Position numbers and translations under genes: made by a program | Shown: piece by piece, positions 34,972 through 43,969 of the stretch | Layout of the letters: each line of letters begins with the position of its first letter | How positions within the stretch are numbered: position 1 is the stretch's first letter | Notes under the pieces: generated by a model | The model's database searches: none | What the model was told of the DNA's origin: nothing | The model's input: only the letters and a program-made list of their open reading frames with translations | DNA from: Chlorogloeopsis sp. ULAP01 | GTDB taxonomy: Bacteria > Cyanobacteriota > Cyanobacteriia > Cyanobacteriales > Nostocaceae | Direction: 5' to 3' | Length of the DNA: 64,000 bases | Assembly: GCF_030381805.1 (NCBI RefSeq) | Contig: NZ_JAUDRH010000018.1 | Location: forward strand, 1-64,000

Positions 34972-35991
34972 TCACTGTGGAGCTGGTGGTGGCTCCAAAA
35001 TAGGTTTACTCACCGGATCGCAATCAAATTCCGCTATGACAGATTTGTCATCTGTTCTGCCACGAACAAAGGTATTATTAGATTTTGCAATAGGTTCAAT
35101 GCGACAAGTTTTTCTCAAATAATATCCACGCCCGGCTGAAGAAGGGCCATTCCAAATACTAAGTAAATCTAATTTGTATCCAGATTTAAGATTATATATG
35201 CGGGGTTCAACTCGCCATAAAGACCTTTCTTCATATTCACGTAAGTTAACTTCTATAACTTGTCTACCTAAATTGCCAACTCTTTGTCTTGCTTCTAATA
35301 ACCATTGCTCTACTTCTGACCAAGGTCTCTCGGCAATTTGCTGTTCTATTCTTGGCTCAAGCTTATCTAAAATTATAGCCCCATTTTGCGAAACTTTAGT
35401 TAAGGGTGCTATTTTTACAACAAATGTGCGTTGAAAATTATCTAACCTTAAACTGGGATATTCTTGATACCACTTATTGACTACAAATGTAAATTGCAAG
35501 CAGCAACTAAGTACCATACTACTAGCAATTAAAATAATTATTTTTTGACGGTCTTCAAGCTTTGGAATCTGAGGGTTTACATCAGTTCCTGTGCCTTCAA
35601 AAAATTCTGGAATAGCAGTAATTAGTGCAGAAATAGTTGGCCAGAAAACAATTGTGTTTGTTGTAATTACATTTTCTTGTTGTCTAAAGGCAAAAGCACT
35701 TACTAAAAATCCGGTGATTAATGCACCAACTGGCATATTAGTACCAGGGATGAGTAAAGGATTATCAGTTGTATACCAAGCAGTTCCTGCGATTAAAAAT
35801 AACCAGCCACAAAAAGCAATTATATCCCTAACAAAACCGCTAGACAGTGATGACATTAATAAAGAGAAAATACTCAAATAAATTAAGGTCTGCCAGGAAT
35901 AAGCTTTTGGTGGAATTAAAATTTTTCTAATTCTTTCGTAAACATCACCAAATAAATTAAATAAACCAAATGCATCTTTAATTAATTGCAT
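34972..35991 (-). CDS. fraD: septal junction protein FraD (DUF5357)
   Basis: 339 residues; Anabaena FraD is about 343. Five hydrophobic segments fill residues 35-180 (the last is IIILIASSMVLSCCLQFTFV), then a ~160-residue soluble part, predicted periplasmic, ends in a proline-rich tail (LEPPPAPQ). FraD is a component of septal junction plugs that allow cell-to-cell transfer in heterocyst-forming filaments. ATG at 35991; fraC ends 31 bases upstream, so fraC-fraD are co-transcribed. Confidence 0.88.
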   Translation of the reverse strand: MQLIKDAFGLFNLFGDVYERIRKILIPPKAYSWQTLIYLSIFSLLMSSLSSGFVRDIIAFCGWLFLIAGTAWYTTDNPLLIPGTNMPVGALITGFLVSAFAFRQQENVITTNTIVFWPTISALITAIPEFFEGTGTDVNPQIPKLEDRQKIIILIASSMVLSCCLQFTFVVNKWYQEYPSLRLDNFQRTFVVKIAPLTKVSQNGAIILDKLEPRIEQQIAERPWSEVEQWLLEARQRVGNLGRQVIEVNLREYEERSLWRVEPRIYNLKSGYKLDLLSIWNGPSSAGRGYYLRKTCRIEPIAKSNNTFVRGRTDDKSVIAEFDCDPVSKPILEPPPAPQ

Positions 35992-36022
35992 AATTAAGCC
36001 TCTGCATGATTTGATGACTTTT

Positions 36023-36562
36023 CTATACTTGTCTGGGAATCAAAAATAAAATAAGTGAAATTGCACTATAACTAAGCGCATTGGCTATCAAGACAGCAGT
36101 AACTAAATTGGTATTTTGGATTTTTAACTTATTGTCCTGTCGAGAATTACGTCGTTTGTTAATATTGACAGGTTCTATTTTTTTGAAATCAGAAAGCGAC
36201 AATAATAAAAATCTTAACAATAAAACTTTTATAAAAAAAGTACTAAAGAAAATTATAAAAGCAGTTAAAATAATTATCGTTTGAATATTAAATGATATAA
36301 AACGATGAAAGAAAATATAGCTAATTAACTCTGACTTCAACTGTACTGCCAGAAATGGTTCTAAAAAGAAAAAGATAATCCAACCAATAGCATTAGAAAA
36401 TAAATTAATAGCGATCGCATAGTAACTGGATGTTCTTTTGTCAAATTTGAGCCGTCTATTTAAAATATATGCTTCTATCGGAATTGCTATTAATATAAAC
36501 AAAAAATTAAATAAAATAGCACCCAAGGGAATAACTTCGGGAATCATAGGATAATCGAACAT
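36023..36562 (-). CDS. fraC: filament integrity protein FraC
   Basis: 179 residues, the same length as Anabaena FraC. About four membrane segments: residues 12-32, 50-70, 92-120 and 155-175. It is the first gene of the fraC-fraD-fraE set, with GGAAAG upstream of ATG 36562. FraC is needed to keep long filaments together and for proper septal localisation of other junction proteins. The presence of the operon strongly suggests a filamentous, probably heterocyst-forming host. Confidence 0.87.
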   Translation of the reverse strand: MFDYPMIPEVIPLGAILFNFLFILIAIPIEAYILNRRLKFDKRTSSYYAIAINLFSNAIGWIIFFFLEPFLAVQLKSELISYIFFHRFISFNIQTIIILTAFIIFFSTFFIKVLLLRFLLLSLSDFKKIEPVNINKRRNSRQDNKLKIQNTNLVTAVLIANALSYSAISLILFLIPRQV

Positions 36563-36926
36563 AATTCAGTAACTTTCCAGATGTAGCTGAAGAAAGTATA
36601 GCCGCAAGCTAGTCAACTGATGAGGGCAATTACCCTATTGTTCTGGTTTTGTGAAAAATTTTTCCTGGTTGCCTAGACAATTTTCTGTACCCAATCCCCA
36701 ATCCCCAATCCCTATTCTCTCAAGCTTGTTCCCTTCTCAGCGAATCAGTAGGTTAATAGCAGCATATCGTGCTAGAGTCAAAATATGTCTATTTGGACAT
36801 TAAACAGTAAACAGAGAAAAAAGAAGGGAAATTGATAACTAACATCCGATACTCAATCACAAGCATCCAATACTCTTCCATATCAGGATAGCGTGAGCTT
36901 TGTGTTTAGGATCTTGGTAATTCTTT
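36563..36926. other. 364-bp divergent promoter region, fraC / response regulator
   Basis: It must hold the promoters of fraC (minus) and the OmpR-type regulator (plus). At 36690-36712 there are three CCCAATC heptamers. I looked for GTA-N8-TAC NtcA sites and did not find a convincing one. Confidence 0.55.
36690..36712. repeat. heptamer tandem repeat CCCAATC
   Basis: Three exact CCCAATC units and a partial fourth. This is the CCCCART-type short tandemly repeated repetitive sequence known from heterocystous cyanobacteria. Confidence 0.85.
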
Positions 36927-37619
36927 ATGCGTATTTTGGTAGTTGAAGATGATACCCAGCTAGCAGAGGTATTATCAGAAGCTTTAACTAGACGACAGTA
37001 TGTAGTAGATGTAGCTAAAGATGGAGAAGCGGCGTGGTACTCAGTTGAGTCTGTAAAATATGACTTGCTGATTTTGGACGTAACGCTACCAAAGTTAGAT
37101 GGTATCCGCTTTTGCCAACGTTTACGCACTACACAAGTCAGTCATCCTGCATATTGTAACTATGCTGTACCTGTGTTGATGCTTACAGCTCGTGATACTG
37201 TAATAGACAAGATTACTGGGTTAGATGCAGGAGCTGACGATTATGTAGCAAAGCCATTTGATCTCGAAGAGTTAATGGCTCGCATACGTGCTCTGCTCAG
37301 ACGTGGAGGCTCTGCAACAGTATTGAGTTTTTCTTGGGGAAGTTTGCTTCTCAACCCCAGTACTTACGAGGCTACTTACGACGGTAAACCTTTGTCATTT
37401 ACCCCTAAAGAGTATGCCATTTTGGAGTTATTAGTGGCTAATGGCAGACGGGTATTGAGTTGTTCTAGCATTATTGAGCAAGTTTGGTCTATGGATGACT
37501 CACCCGTTGAGGAAACAGTTAGATCTCACATCAAATGTCTCAGGCAAAAGCTTAAAACCTTGGGTGCTCCCGAAGATTTTATAGAAACGGTTCATGGGCT
37601 AGGTTACCGCCTGAAATAG
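36927..37619 (+). CDS. OmpR/PhoB-family response regulator
   Basis: 230 residues. The receiver domain (1-125) has the acidic pair EDD near residue 7-9, the phospho-acceptor Asp in LLILDVTLPKLDG, and the switch LMLTARD and Lys in VAKPFD; a loop of ten extra residues follows alpha3 (TTQVSHPAYCNYAV), as in several cyanobacterial regulators. The C-terminal winged helix (132-228) ends ETVHGLGYRLK. No sensor kinase gene is adjacent. Downstream in the same direction lie the CAP-domain gene and an unknown gene, with three TGCATA elements at 22-bp spacing in between that could be its targets. Confidence 0.92.
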   Translation: MRILVVEDDTQLAEVLSEALTRRQYVVDVAKDGEAAWYSVESVKYDLLILDVTLPKLDGIRFCQRLRTTQVSHPAYCNYAVPVLMLTARDTVIDKITGLDAGADDYVAKPFDLEELMARIRALLRRGGSATVLSFSWGSLLLNPSTYEATYDGKPLSFTPKEYAILELLVANGRRVLSCSSIIEQVWSMDDSPVEETVRSHIKCLRQKLKTLGAPEDFIETVHGLGYRLK

Positions 37620-37684
37620 AGAAATTTAGTATTTTTGTTCTGATTTCATTCTCCACAACTTCTGCACATTTCCTACGCAGAAAT

Positions 37685-37739
37685 TGCATAAGAAAGTTGT
37701 ATATTCTGCATATGTATGTTGTATATTCTGCATATGTAG
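37685..37739 (+). promoter_or_regulatory. three TGCATA elements at 22-bp spacing, upstream of the CAP gene
   Basis: TGCATA begins at 37685, 37707 and 37729. Two full 22-bp direct repeats (37696-37717 and 37718-37739, GTTGTATATTCTGCATATGT) are identical except for the last base. The 22-bp period keeps sites on the same DNA face, as for OmpR/PhoB-type dimers binding in tandem. Confidence 0.55.
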
Positions 37740-37880
37740 GGTGTATGTTCTTTAAAATATGTAAAGAAAACATCAACACTAAATTTTTTACAAAAGTTAA
37801 CTTTTAGAGTCAAAATTCGTAAGGAGGAACACAACAGCCATAACAACAAATCAGAATTGCTAGTCACTGGGTAATTGTCT

Positions 37881-38432
37881 ATGATGCGACAATCTGCTTT
37901 TGGCATAGCTTTAGGGGTGCTTTGTATTACCAGTGGATTGACAACCGCTTATGCGCTAAGTCTTACTTCTGCTCTTAAGAACTCGGCTTTATCGTGTCAA
38001 ATCTCATTGCCTGCTAGTTTTCAAACAACTGATGTAGAAAAATCAGTATTTAACCAGATAAATAACTATCGGGTTTCTGTTGGTTTGCCCAAGCTCACTC
38101 TTGATGAAAAAATGACTGAGCAGGCAAGAATTCACAGTCAAAATATGGCTAACGGGAAAGTGCCTTTTAGCCATGAGGGATTTGAACGCCGAGTCAATGC
38201 GATCGCTACTCACTACAAAAGTGCAGCAGAAAATCTGGCTTTTAACCGAGGGTATAGCGATCCTGCAACTGAAGCTATTGATAGCTGGCTTAACAGCTCC
38301 AAGCATCTACCTAATATCAAAGGCGACTATAATTTCACTGGAGTTGGTGTAGCTGTTAACAGTAAAGGCGAAGTCTACCTGACGCAAATTTTCTTGAACG
38401 ATAGAGGTTTTGAAACAAATCGGCATAAGTAG
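37881..38432 (+). CDS. CAP-domain (SCP/PR-1-like) secreted protein
   Basis: 183 residues. A signal peptide covers residues 1 to about 26 (FGIALGVLCITSGLTTAYAL). The CAP domain has the usual signatures: VFNQINNYRVSVGLPKL, HSQNMANGKVPFSHEGF, AAENLAFNRGY and the C-terminal SWLNSSKHLPNI and FTGVGVAVNS. Bacterial CAP proteins are extracytoplasmic and of mostly unknown function. Start is one of two adjacent ATGs (37881, 37884) with no ribosome-binding site beside them; an AAGGAGG sits 53 bases upstream. The next gene starts without a gap after its stop codon. Confidence 0.87.
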   Translation: MMRQSAFGIALGVLCITSGLTTAYALSLTSALKNSALSCQISLPASFQTTDVEKSVFNQINNYRVSVGLPKLTLDEKMTEQARIHSQNMANGKVPFSHEGFERRVNAIATHYKSAAENLAFNRGYSDPATEAIDSWLNSSKHLPNIKGDYNFTGVGVAVNSKGEVYLTQIFLNDRGFETNRHK

Positions 38433-38972
38433 ATGAAATTGAAGCATTTTCACTATGGCTGGTTAATTGAGTTAATACCAATGCCAACAGGATATTTATT
38501 TAACTGTTGGATGCCAGGGGAAAAGACTGGGTTTAGCGATCGCCAAATTTATCCCACTTTCGTTCAAGCTTTGACGGTAGCCAAAAGACGGGCAGATTTA
38601 CAAACAGTAAGTTTGTCGTTAACCAATTTTCTGAACCAGTCATATAAGTTGTGCAATCTCAGCCTGCCGGAATATCAGGCTTTGGAAAAGTCTGTCTTCA
38701 ACTTTGTAAAACAAGCCACTAGAACTGATATGCCATACACTTCGACTTTAAAACAGGCAAACCAAATTCTGTGTTTTTACAAAAACACAACAAGTCAGAT
38801 TCAAATTGCTCGGATTTCAAATATTGCTAATAACTTTGAGCAAGTTGTTTTTCCTGGAGAACAACTACTGTTTGAAGCTTCTCCGGAAGCTGAACTAGAA
38901 ATCCATACGAGTGACACAACAAGTGCAGAGCTTGCAAATAAAATTCTTTGTTCTCAACTACAAGTACTATGA
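38433..38972 (+). CDS. hypothetical protein co-transcribed with the CAP gene
   Basis: 179 residues that I do not recognise. The first half (MKLKHFHYGWLIELIPMPTG, SDRQIYPTFVQALTVAKRRAD) resembles small beta-strand plus helix modules common in cyanobacterial hypothetical proteins; the second half is mixed alpha/beta with no signal peptide or membrane segment. Its ATG follows the CAP stop codon directly, so translation is likely coupled. It lacks obvious catalytic motifs. A cytosolic product encoded with a secreted protein is a little odd. Confidence 0.75.
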   Translation: MKLKHFHYGWLIELIPMPTGYLFNCWMPGEKTGFSDRQIYPTFVQALTVAKRRADLQTVSLSLTNFLNQSYKLCNLSLPEYQALEKSVFNFVKQATRTDMPYTSTLKQANQILCFYKNTTSQIQIARISNIANNFEQVVFPGEQLLFEASPEAELEIHTSDTTSAELANKILCSQLQVL

Positions 38973-39286
38973 CTGATGTGACATATCCATACCAGAAATT
39001 TCATAACTGGAAAATAAACACAGATCGTTTCCAGAGAATATCCAATGACTTTGATCGCGGCTCAGGCAGGGCTAATGTTATGGCAGGTGATAGGTGACAG
39101 GGAACAGGTGACAGAGAACAGGTGACAGAGAACAGAATCTGTTTATAAATGATTTAGGATTGCTATATATTTTAGTTGAAGGTTGCTAACAATGATTCTG
39201 GAATAGCCTATTAATTAATGGTTTTAATCCAAAATTGATATCAGCTATTCATGGCAAAATCTCACACTTTCCCTGTACCTTATACC
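38973..39286. other. 314-bp gap with a 14-bp tandem repeat
   Basis: Between the convergent hypothetical gene and hpnA. 39093-39134 holds three copies of GGTGACAGRGAACA. Otherwise AT-rich; no terminator is obvious. Confidence 0.7.
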
Positions 39287-40273
39287 CTATACCCTGTCAC
39301 CTCGCCCCGCTTCAAACCAATCGACAGCATCTTTGAGTGCCACACTCAGAGGAGATTGAGGTAAACCCAATTCTCGTACAGCCTTGGAGGCATCATAATA
39401 CATAGTTTGTGTTGCCATCCGCACACCATCCAAAGGAACGGAAGGTGACTTCCCAAGTAAGGTGAGAATTTTTTCATCAACCCAAGCAACACTCTGGGGC
39501 AACCAAGCAGGTATAGCCCGTTGGGGAGCACTTAAACCAGTAATCTCGGCAAGCTGATCGAGGAGTTGTTTGAGGGTGAGATTTTGATTTCCAAGAATGT
39601 ATCTTTCTCCAGGCTTGCCTTTTTGCAAAGCTAGTAAATGCCCCTTGGCGACATCCCGCACATCAATAAAATTTAGTCCTGTATCCATATAAAAGGGCAT
39701 TTGCCGCCGTAAAAAGCGTAAGATAATGTCTCCTGTGGGGGTAGGCTTGATATCCCAAGGGCCAATGGGACTGGTAGGATTAACTACAACTACATCTTGC
39801 CCTGCACGTGCCGCTTGCATTGCTTCTTGTTCAGCTAAAAACTTAGACTTTTTGTAGTTACCAACCAGTTTTTCTAAAGGACTTTGATAAGTTTCATCTA
39901 CGGCTGTACCTGCTGCTCCCACTCCAATGGCAGCAACTGAACTAGTGTAGACGGTTCTTTCGATACCTGCTTTTTGAGCAGCTGCCAAGATATTGTGCGT
40001 ACCCAAGACATTATGGCGGATTAAAAGATCCTTGTCTTTTTGCCACAGCGAATAATGGGCTGCGACATGAAATAAGTATTGGCAACCAAGCACTTGCTGC
40101 CACAAATCCGGATCGTTTAAGTCTCCTTGGATGAACTCTACATTTAATCCTTGCAAGTTGTCGAGTCTACTAGAAGGGCGTACTAAGGCTCTAACTGTAT
40201 ATCCCTCTTGTAAGAGTAACCGCACCAAGTTAGCGCCTATAAAACCTGTACCACCTGTGACAAATACACGCAT
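39287..40273 (-). CDS. hpnA: hopanoid-associated sugar epimerase HpnA
   Basis: 328 residues, extended short-chain dehydrogenase. The NAD(P) loop is VTGGTGFIGANL at the N-terminus and the catalytic YxxxK is YKKSK; the body (GCQYLFHVAAHYSLW, NPTSPIGPWDIKPTPTG) matches HpnA proteins found with hopanoid genes. HpnA is thought to act on a nucleotide sugar or the sugar head group of bacteriohopanetetrol derivatives. Its ATG shares one base with the RND stop (TGATG), so the two are translationally coupled. Squalene-hopene cyclase is not in this window. Confidence 0.88.
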   Translation of the reverse strand: MRVFVTGGTGFIGANLVRLLLQEGYTVRALVRPSSRLDNLQGLNVEFIQGDLNDPDLWQQVLGCQYLFHVAAHYSLWQKDKDLLIRHNVLGTHNILAAAQKAGIERTVYTSSVAAIGVGAAGTAVDETYQSPLEKLVGNYKKSKFLAEQEAMQAARAGQDVVVVNPTSPIGPWDIKPTPTGDIILRFLRRQMPFYMDTGLNFIDVRDVAKGHLLALQKGKPGERYILGNQNLTLKQLLDQLAEITGLSAPQRAIPAWLPQSVAWVDEKILTLLGKSPSVPLDGVRMATQTMYYDASKAVRELGLPQSPLSVALKDAVDWFEAGRGDRV

Positions 40274-43017
40274 CAAATTTTCCCCTTGTTTTCAAAGCGG
40301 GGAAACCAATCATCAAGAATGGTGTACACGACTGGTACCACAATCAAACTCAGCAAAGTAGAACTGATCAAGCCACCAGCAATAGCCACTGCCATCGGTG
40401 ATCGCAATTCCGAACCTGCTCCCAATCCTAAAGCGATCGGCAACATTCCTAAAATTGTAGAGGCTGTTGTCATCATAATTGGTCGCAGGCGCACAGGCCC
40501 AGCTTTGAGAATAGCCTCGGTGCGATTTAAGCCAGCAGAACGTAGTTGGTTAATGCAGTCTACAAGCAAAATGGCACTTTTGTTAGTCAATCCCAGCAAA
40601 AAGACAAAGCCAAGCAGCGAGATCATGCCAAAGTCACTTCTTGTCGCTACTAGTGCCAGCATCGCTCCTACCAATGCCAAAGGCAAAGAAATGCAAATTG
40701 CTAGGGGATCTATCCAGCTTTTGAACAGGCAAACTAGTACGGCAACAATGCACAACGCTGATAAAGCTAAAGTGATACCAAAACTGCTAAAAACTTCACC
40801 ACTTCGGGCAGAATCTCCTCCCAAATTCAAAGAAACACCAGCAGGTAAAACATCTGTAGCCGCAGCTACTAATTTATCAGTGGCATCGCCCAAAGATAAA
40901 TTCTTACCCAAGTTGGCACTGATATAAGCAACCCGTTCATTATTCAAACGTTCGATTTGAAATACTTCATCTTGTCCATCTGTGACACCTGTAACACTAA
41001 CATCAGCAAAGCCTGGTTGATTTTGAATACGTTCTTTAATTGTTTGAGCAGCTTTACTCAAAGTGTTGAGATCGTTGCCTTGTAATGCTACTTCTAGAGG
41101 TTTTTGATTGCCTGTGTCAACAAATTGAATATCTTCAACGCTAACGCTGACGCCGGGAAGTTTGGGCAAAGAGGTGCGGAACTGCTCTTGTAGTTCAGAG
41201 GTGGCGATCGCGCGATTATCTTTTAGTTTTATGTAAAGCTTGCCTTTGTTTGGTTCTCCTTCACGGGTACCTGCGATCGTAAAAACTGTTTCTACTTCTG
41301 GTGATTGTCTAACTACTTCTTCTAGTTTCCTGCCAACTTCAAGAGAATTATTCAAAAGGAAAGTAATTGGAGATTGAGAAGGAAAAAGAGCTGAAAAAGA
41401 TGGAGAGACAAGACTACTTCCAGGAGCAGAGAATTCAGAAACAAAACTTTCTGCGTTTTCACCTAATAGCGTTCCGGTGTCTCCTCCCAATTGTTCTAAC
41501 TCTTGGGAATTCTTCGGTAAAGGAGTGGTATAAACTATATTAAATTCACCGCGATCCAGTTTGGGAATAAATCCTTTAGGAACTAGTGGAATCAAGGCGA
41601 TACCTGCCACCAAACTTAAGGCAGCTAAACCTAAAACTATTCCCCGGTGATTAATAGACCAACTTAGCAAGTCTCGATAAAATTGAGTAAAGCCTACCCA
41701 CAAATTTCTTCTTCTGTAAGAGCTACCAGAAGATGTGGGTTTGAGCCAGTAAATAGATAAAACAGGTGATAAAGTACGAGCAATCAGCAAGGAAGTTAGC
41801 ATCGCTGCTGAGACAGTGATACCGAAAGGCTTAAAAAATTGACCAATTACTCCACCCATTAACCCTATCGGTAGAAACACTGCAACAGCTGTCAAAGTTG
41901 CTGCTGCGACTGTCAAGCCAATTTCATTGGTAGCTAAAAGGGCAGCTTGTCGTGGATGTTCTCCGTCTTCGACATGGCGCATGATATTTTCCACATCCAC
42001 GATCGCATCATCAACAATAATCCCAATTACCAAAGCTAGAGCCAATAGTGTAATTGTCTCTAGATTAAAGCCGAAGATTGCCATGACAATGAACGTCCCT
42101 AAAAGGGAAGTAGGTATTGCCAGTGCAGAAATCAAGGTAGCTTGCCAATTCCACAAAAAAGGAAAAATCACTATTACTGCCAAAACAATGGCTTCAACCA
42201 GAGCTTTTATAGTGGCATGGGTGGCATTGCGAATATACTCTGCTTGTGTGGCAGCGAGGCTGAGGGTAATATCAGGTAACTTAGAGCGTAGTTGTTGAAC
42301 TTTGTTTTCTACCTCACTCACGACTTCCAAGGTGTTGGCATCACCACGTTTAATCACCTGAAAAGCCAGCGCATCGTTGCCGTTGAATCGCACTCTTGTT
42401 GCTCCCTGCCCAGGAAGAGGATTGCCATTTCCATTAGTAGAGTCAACAGAAGTACCTAGCAGTGCAACTCTCAGCACCCCTGGTAGTTCTGCTATTTCAG
42501 GTAAAATTTGCTGTTGAGTTAATTGAGTCAAGTCTGTTAAGTTCTTTGAGGAACTCTCAATTGCATAACTAACAACAGCTGACTCGTTTAAGTTAACGGG
42601 AAAGATTTTAAAACTTGCTTGCTGAGGAAGAGATACCTGCTTGAGTAACGTTTCTACTTGCTGAGTCGATTGTTCAAGGTTTGTACCGACAGCAAACAGA
42701 AGGCTAACAACTGTTTGCCCCGGATAAGTAGAGGAGCGGATGTTATCGACTCCTGCTAAAGATTGGAGACGTTGCTCTAGGGGTTGAGTAAGCTTTACCT
42801 CCGTATCTAAAGCTGTTGTGAGTGGAGCGCTAGCATTGACTACTACTACCGGAAAGGTAATATCTGGAAACAGAGCATACTTGAGGGAACTGAAAGCCAA
42901 AATTCCCGCTACCATCACAGCAAGCCAAAAACTTACTGTTAACCAGGGATATTTAATTGCTAATTTTGAAGGATTAAAGCGCTCTCGCAGGTTTTGGGAG
43001 GAATTGGTCTTTACCAT
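40273..43017 (-). CDS. efflux RND transporter permease (HAE1-like), coupled to hpnA
   Basis: 914 residues, a little shorter than AcrB (about 1,050). The N-terminal membrane helix, the first porter domain, helices 2-6 with GIIVDDAIVDVENI (proton-relay Asp pair) and the second half ending GGLISSTLLSLIVVPVVYTIL are all there. The shortened segments are in the periplasmic loops. No membrane-fusion or outer-membrane partner is adjacent. The operon with hpnA suggests export of a hopanoid or other lipid, but HpnN proper belongs to another RND subgroup, so this is inference. ATG at 43017. Confidence 0.9.
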   Translation of the reverse strand: MVKTNSSQNLRERFNPSKLAIKYPWLTVSFWLAVMVAGILAFSSLKYALFPDITFPVVVVNASAPLTTALDTEVKLTQPLEQRLQSLAGVDNIRSSTYPGQTVVSLLFAVGTNLEQSTQQVETLLKQVSLPQQASFKIFPVNLNESAVVSYAIESSSKNLTDLTQLTQQQILPEIAELPGVLRVALLGTSVDSTNGNGNPLPGQGATRVRFNGNDALAFQVIKRGDANTLEVVSEVENKVQQLRSKLPDITLSLAATQAEYIRNATHATIKALVEAIVLAVIVIFPFLWNWQATLISALAIPTSLLGTFIVMAIFGFNLETITLLALALVIGIIVDDAIVDVENIMRHVEDGEHPRQAALLATNEIGLTVAAATLTAVAVFLPIGLMGGVIGQFFKPFGITVSAAMLTSLLIARTLSPVLSIYWLKPTSSGSSYRRRNLWVGFTQFYRDLLSWSINHRGIVLGLAALSLVAGIALIPLVPKGFIPKLDRGEFNIVYTTPLPKNSQELEQLGGDTGTLLGENAESFVSEFSAPGSSLVSPSFSALFPSQSPITFLLNNSLEVGRKLEEVVRQSPEVETVFTIAGTREGEPNKGKLYIKLKDNRAIATSELQEQFRTSLPKLPGVSVSVEDIQFVDTGNQKPLEVALQGNDLNTLSKAAQTIKERIQNQPGFADVSVTGVTDGQDEVFQIERLNNERVAYISANLGKNLSLGDATDKLVAAATDVLPAGVSLNLGGDSARSGEVFSSFGITLALSALCIVAVLVCLFKSWIDPLAICISLPLALVGAMLALVATRSDFGMISLLGFVFLLGLTNKSAILLVDCINQLRSAGLNRTEAILKAGPVRLRPIMMTTASTILGMLPIALGLGAGSELRSPMAVAIAGGLISSTLLSLIVVPVVYTILDDWFPRFENKGKI

Positions 43018-43234
43018 CGTTGATCGAGATTGTCGCTTACTTTTTGATTGTAAGTTTAATTACACACTCATACAACTCAATCTTAAAATTAGCTTTGAGA
43101 AAACTTATTGTAAGCTATTTCCCATACAGGATAAAAAACTAAATAGCCTTCATGAACTGCGTACAGAAGAATATATAGAATATATGAAAAAACTTTCTTT
43201 CCTTCTGCCCTCTGCCTTATTTTCAGAGTAGCTA

Positions 43235-43960
43235 GTGCCACATCAAACATCTATCCAAGCAATTTTAGTTTGTCAGGGTGTAGAGTACCAGGCTGTGTGT
43301 CGGGGTTTGCGCCGCGTTCCTAGTTCTACAACGTCAGTGATACCAATACCTGTTGGTGGAAATGCTAACTCTAGATTTTTGCCAAAAAGTCAATATTTGC
43401 AAGAGATTCTGAATCATCCACAACCAAGAGTATTGGTTATGGGTTTGTGTGGTAGCTTGACTCCCAAATATAAAGTAGGCGAGATTGTACTGTACCAGAA
43501 CAACATCTATCAGGAGAATACCAATAGTTCATTGCAGCAGAAATCTTGCGATCGCACTTTTACTTGCGAGCTTGACTTACTTTTCCAAAAAAAGGTTCCT
43601 CTGGTAACAGCATTAACAAGCGATCGTGTAATTTGCTCTGCGAATGAAAAACGCCATCTCCATCAAACTTTGAACGCTGAGGTGGTAGATATGGAAGGAT
43701 TTGCTATTTTGGAATTTTTTGAGCAAACTGGAGTTTCTGTGGCAATGTTGCGGGTAGTTAGTGACGGATGCGATCGCGACATAACCAATCTTAACTTGGC
43801 GCTGAGTCTGGATGGTTCCCTGCAACCTTTAGCTTTTGCAGTTGCCATGCTCAAACAGCCTATCGCTGCAACTAGGTTGATTCGAGGTTCTTTGCAGGCA
43901 CTAAAGGTGTTAGAGGAAGTTACGACTTTTTTGTTCCAAGATAAAATGCTTCAAACCTAG
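43235..43960 (+). CDS. nucleoside phosphorylase/nucleosidase family protein, HpnG-like
   Basis: 241 residues. PNP/UDP-family segments are LVMGLCGSL (phosphate/ribose side), the DMEGFAI loop and LRVVSDGCDRDI. The tail (SLDGSLQPLAFAVAMLKQPI, then the helix ending LKVLEEVTTFL) fits HpnG, the adenosylhopane nucleosidase that releases adenine in C35 hopanoid synthesis. It lies divergent from the RND-hpnA operon, 217 bases away, which supports the HpnG reading. Without a search, an MTA/SAH nucleosidase relative cannot be excluded. Start GTG 43235. Confidence 0.72.
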   Translation: MPHQTSIQAILVCQGVEYQAVCRGLRRVPSSTTSVIPIPVGGNANSRFLPKSQYLQEILNHPQPRVLVMGLCGSLTPKYKVGEIVLYQNNIYQENTNSSLQQKSCDRTFTCELDLLFQKKVPLVTALTSDRVICSANEKRHLHQTLNAEVVDMEGFAILEFFEQTGVSVAMLRVVSDGCDRDITNLNLALSLDGSLQPLAFAVAMLKQPIAATRLIRGSLQALKVLEEVTTFLFQDKMLQT

Positions 43961-43969
43961 TGAAAGTTT

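Noticed and set aside
37696..37739. Possible start of a CRISPR or integrase site
   Set aside because: Only two 22-bp direct repeats with nothing between them; a regulator operator is the simpler reading.
40286..40927. 213-codon plus-strand frame opposite the RND gene
   Set aside because: It is antisense to a conserved membrane-transporter frame, lacks a ribosome-binding site and has no recognisable product.
42818..43231. 137-codon plus-strand frame over the RND start
   Set aside because: The first half is antisense to RND coding DNA and the second half is AT-rich intergenic DNA; no motif.
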